NCBI RefSeq assembly: GCF_001870485.1 | Contig: NZ_MDKE01000026.1 | Coordinates: 1 to 38,110 of the forward strand | DNA from: Oceanisphaera psychrotolerans | Lineage (GTDB): Bacteria > Pseudomonadota > Gammaproteobacteria > Enterobacterales > Aeromonadaceae | Reading direction: 5' to 3' | Length of the DNA: 38,110 bases | Part shown: one piece after another, positions 35,928 to 38,110 of the stretch | Layout: every line of letters starts with the position of its first letter | Numbering within the stretch: position 1 is the stretch's first letter | Notes under the pieces: generated by a model | The model's database searches: none | What the model saw: the letters and a program-made list of their open reading frames with translations, nothing else | Told to the model about the DNA's origin: nothing | Made by a program: the position numbers and the translations under genes

Positions 35928-37696
35928 TTACAACGCCGCCAGCTGCTCCACCATCAGTTGCAGCTGTCGTTTTCCCCGCCACTCGTTCACATCCAGCTTG
36001 TAGGCCAGCTGCACCCGCTGAATGGCGGCGTTGGGCCAGACACTTAAATCCACATTGAAGGCAATGGCATCAATGACGGTGTGTCCCTCGTCCGGGCTCA
36101 GCACCAGTTTGAGGTGCTTTTCGCCTACCAGTCGCTGCTGCACGATACGGAATTCACCGTCGAACAGGGGATCGGGAAAGGCCTGGCCCCAGGGGCCGGC
36201 GAAACGCAGCTGCTCGGCCAGTTCCAGCGTCAGCTCGCTCACCGCCAGTTCGCCATCACTCAGTATCTCGCCGGCCAGCAACTCGGGGCTGACCCACTCG
36301 TCCACCACTTGCTCGAACGCCGCCTTGAACGGCGCCAGCGCCGCCTTGGTCAGCGACAGTCCCGCCGCCATGGCATGACCACCGAACTTGGTGATCAGCC
36401 CAGGATGACGGCTGTTGATGGTTTCCAGCAGATCGCGCAGGTGCAGGCCGGGAATCGAGCGGCCCGAGCCTTTCAGTTCGTCGTCGCCGGCCTCGGCGAA
36501 GGCGATCACCGGGCGGAAGTAGCGTTCCTTGATGCGCGAGGCCACCAGCCCCACCACCCCCTGATGCCAGTCATCCTGATGCAGCACCAGACCCGATGGC
36601 AGCTCGCCATCGCTGATGCGTATCCTGGCCAGGCTGGCCAGTGCTTCATGCTGCATGCTGGCCTCGATGGCCTTGCGCTCCCGGTTGAGCTCGTCCATCA
36701 TCGCCGCCAGCTTGCGGGCCTCATCCAGATTGTCGCTGAGCAGACAGGCCACTCCCATCGACATGTCGTCGAGCCGGCCCACCGCATTGAGCCGGGGCCC
36801 CAGGGCAAAGCGAGATCCGTCGCCACCAGTCGCTGCTGATTGCGCCCGGAGATATCGATCAGCGCCTGGATGCCGGGCCGCAGTCGCCCCGCCCGCATCC
36901 GTTGCAGACCCTGATGCACCAGCACCCGGTTGTTTTCATCCAGCGCCACCACATCCGCTACCGTGCCCAGCGCCACCAGATCCAGATACTCCCCCATATT
37001 GGGTGCCGTGATATCCAGTTTCCGGAACCAGCCATGCTCGGTCAGGGCGGCACGCAGCGCCAGCAACAGGTAAAAGGCGACCCCGACCCCGGCCAGATTC
37101 TTGGAGGGAAAGTCACAACCATGCTGGTTGGGGTTGACGATGGCGTCGGCGTCGGGCACTTCTTCGCCCGGCAGATGGTGATCGGTCACGATCACCTGCA
37201 TGCCCGCCGCCTTGGCCGCCGCCACCCCGGCAATACTGGAGATGCCGTTATCCACCGTGATCAGCAGCTCGGCACCCAGTCCGACCGCCTCTTCCACCAC
37301 CTGCGGGCTGAGACCATAGCCGTAATCGAAACGGTTCGGCACCAGATAATTGACCTTCTGGGCCCCCATGGCACGCAGGCCATGCACCATCAACGCCGAA
37401 CTGGTGGCGCCGTCACAATCGAAGTCGCCCACTATCAATATGTTGCGCTGCGCGGCCAGAGCCTGCTCCAGCAGCATCACCGCCTCCGCCATTCCCTTGA
37501 AGCCGGGCTTGAGCAGGGCACCGGCCTGCAGATTGAGCTGCTCGGGCCGCACCAGACCCCGGCTGGCATAGAGCCGCTGCAATATGGGCGACAAGTCGGC
37601 CGGCAGCTGATGAGGTACGGTGTCACGTCGACGAATGGGGAGTCGGGAACGGGCAGAGTCGGTGGCGTTTTGGGTGCCGCTTTTGGTAACAGACAT
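35928..37696 (-). pseudogene. recJ: Single-stranded-DNA exonuclease RecJ, one-base frameshift
   Basis: 5'-3' single-strand exonuclease of RecF-pathway and mismatch repair. The first frame (37696 to about 36809) carries DHH-family motifs DFDCDG (91-96), TVDNGISS (148-155) and VTDHHLPG (170-177). After residues VATDLA reading must shift: the other frame continues GPRLNAVGRLDDMSMGVA to the stop at 35928 and contains the DHHA1 motif KFGGHAMAAGLS. Adding one A to the AAA run at 36807-36809 restores DLAFALGPRLNAVGR and a 589-residue protein, near the usual 577. The start at ATG 37696 is preferred over 37855. A homopolymer sequencing error is quite possible. Confidence 0.9.
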
Positions 37697-38110
37697 GGGG
37701 ATGACTTGTTTTTTAAACAGGCCGCCAACACTAACCGCGCCGGGGTGGATTTGCAATCTCCGACGGGGTTGGCGCTCAGCGTCGGACAAAGGGCTCACCT
37801 GTTTATATCGATAGCTTTGACGCCGAAGAGGCAACAGAGTTGCCTCCTCCGACACGCTTCAAGTACGTCCATGTAACGCTCAGCACATGCCATCCATGGC
37901 ATGTGACGGTCGGCTGAGGCAATCCCTGTTACCTCTTCTTGACGCCCGAGTTAGCTGCTGGCATCACCAACAGGTGACGCCCGGAGATTCAAGGGAGACA
38001 AAGGGATCTGCTCAGCCGACCATCCGCGCCAGGGATGGCGCGGCTGAGCCCCCAAGGATGATGAGATGGACACCTCTTGTGTAACCGGCGTCGCGATGCG
38101 CCATATTTGG
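37697..38110. other. Non-coding window end with hairpins upstream of recJ
   Basis: No gene can be supported here. A perfect hairpin GAGGCAAC-AGA-GTTGCCTC lies at 37828-37846 and may end transcription of a gene beyond the window or form part of the recJ leader. The palindromic repeat at 37879-38048 follows. The last 60 bases show no recognisable coding signal. Confidence 0.6.
37879..38048. repeat. 170-base imperfect palindrome made of two inverted structured repeats
   Basis: The left unit (37879-37918) begins CTCAGCACATGCCATCC and ends GTCGGCTGAG; the right unit (38011-38048) begins CTCAGCCGAC and ends GCGGCTGAG. They are inverted copies, each with an inner hairpin (ATGCCAT/ATGGCAT and CGCGCCA/TGGCGCG). 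The inner flanks are also related in inverted sense (ATCCCT...CGCCCG on both sides), and a TCACC-AACA-GGTGA hairpin (37964-37977) marks the centre. The prfB-lysS element shares the pattern hairpin-ACGGTYGGCT-CAG. This resembles a BIME or other dispersed palindromic repeat; no transposase gene is seen. Confidence 0.65.

Noticed and set aside
1-38110. tRNA or rRNA genes, integrase or phage genes
   Set aside because: None could be found by eye; the island borders show no integrase or tRNA attachment site.

Overview
The window looks like chromosome of a marine or halotolerant gammaproteobacterium. The housekeeping blocks follow the E. coli gene order, the proteins resemble their enterobacterial counterparts throughout, and the DNA is GC-rich. 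An Aeromonadales-type genome (Oceanimonas, Oceanisphaera or Zobellella) would fit, but this is inferred from protein character and lifestyle genes, since there is no rRNA in the window.

Layout. (1) 1-8629: on the minus strand, the envelope-stress operon rpoE-rseA-rseB-rseC leads into lepA-lepB-rnc-era-recO-pdxJ, tightly packed with several start/stop overlaps and headed by a sigma-E-like promoter. A GATTAGA heptamer tandem repeat lies beyond pdxJ at the window edge. (2) 8720-11987: nadB (plus), ygfX and sdhE (minus) and ygfZ (plus). (3) 11969-13382: a LysR regulator divergent from a PACE-family efflux protein. (4) 13448-27475: an ectoine/hydroxyectoine island. On the minus strand are the MocR/GntR regulator EnuR and a TeaABC/UehABC-type TRAP transporter. 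Divergent on the plus strand are doeA, doeB, doeX, doeC, doeD, eutB (frameshifted), eutC and eutA. (5) 27609-30881: a DAACS symporter with a neutral-amino-acid-like binding site, and a BCCT transporter. (6) 30954-37696: lysS, prfB with its programmed +1 frameshift, a chemoreceptor with an amino-acid dCache motif and a sigma-28 promoter, and recJ with a one-base frameshift. The last ~400 bases hold palindromic repeats and no gene.

How it works together. The TRAP system would import ectoines. EutABC would convert hydroxyectoine to ectoine. DoeA opens the ring, DoeB deacetylates to diaminobutyrate, DoeD transaminates to aspartate semialdehyde, and DoeC oxidises this to aspartate. EnuR (PLP-dependent) and DoeX (Lrp/AsnC) would regulate. 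Because eutB is broken as sequenced, the hydroxyectoine branch is predicted to be lost while ectoine use remains, unless the frameshift is a sequencing error. The frameshift in recJ makes indel errors a real possibility.

In E. coli lysS-prfB-recJ and ygfX-sdhE-ygfZ are near neighbours. Here the whole catabolic and transport island sits between them, and the chemoreceptor sits between prfB and recJ. The best leads for new biology are the structured leader with two mini-ORFs between enuR and doeA, the candidate EnuR operator, the unusual DAACS binding site, and the palindromic repeats.
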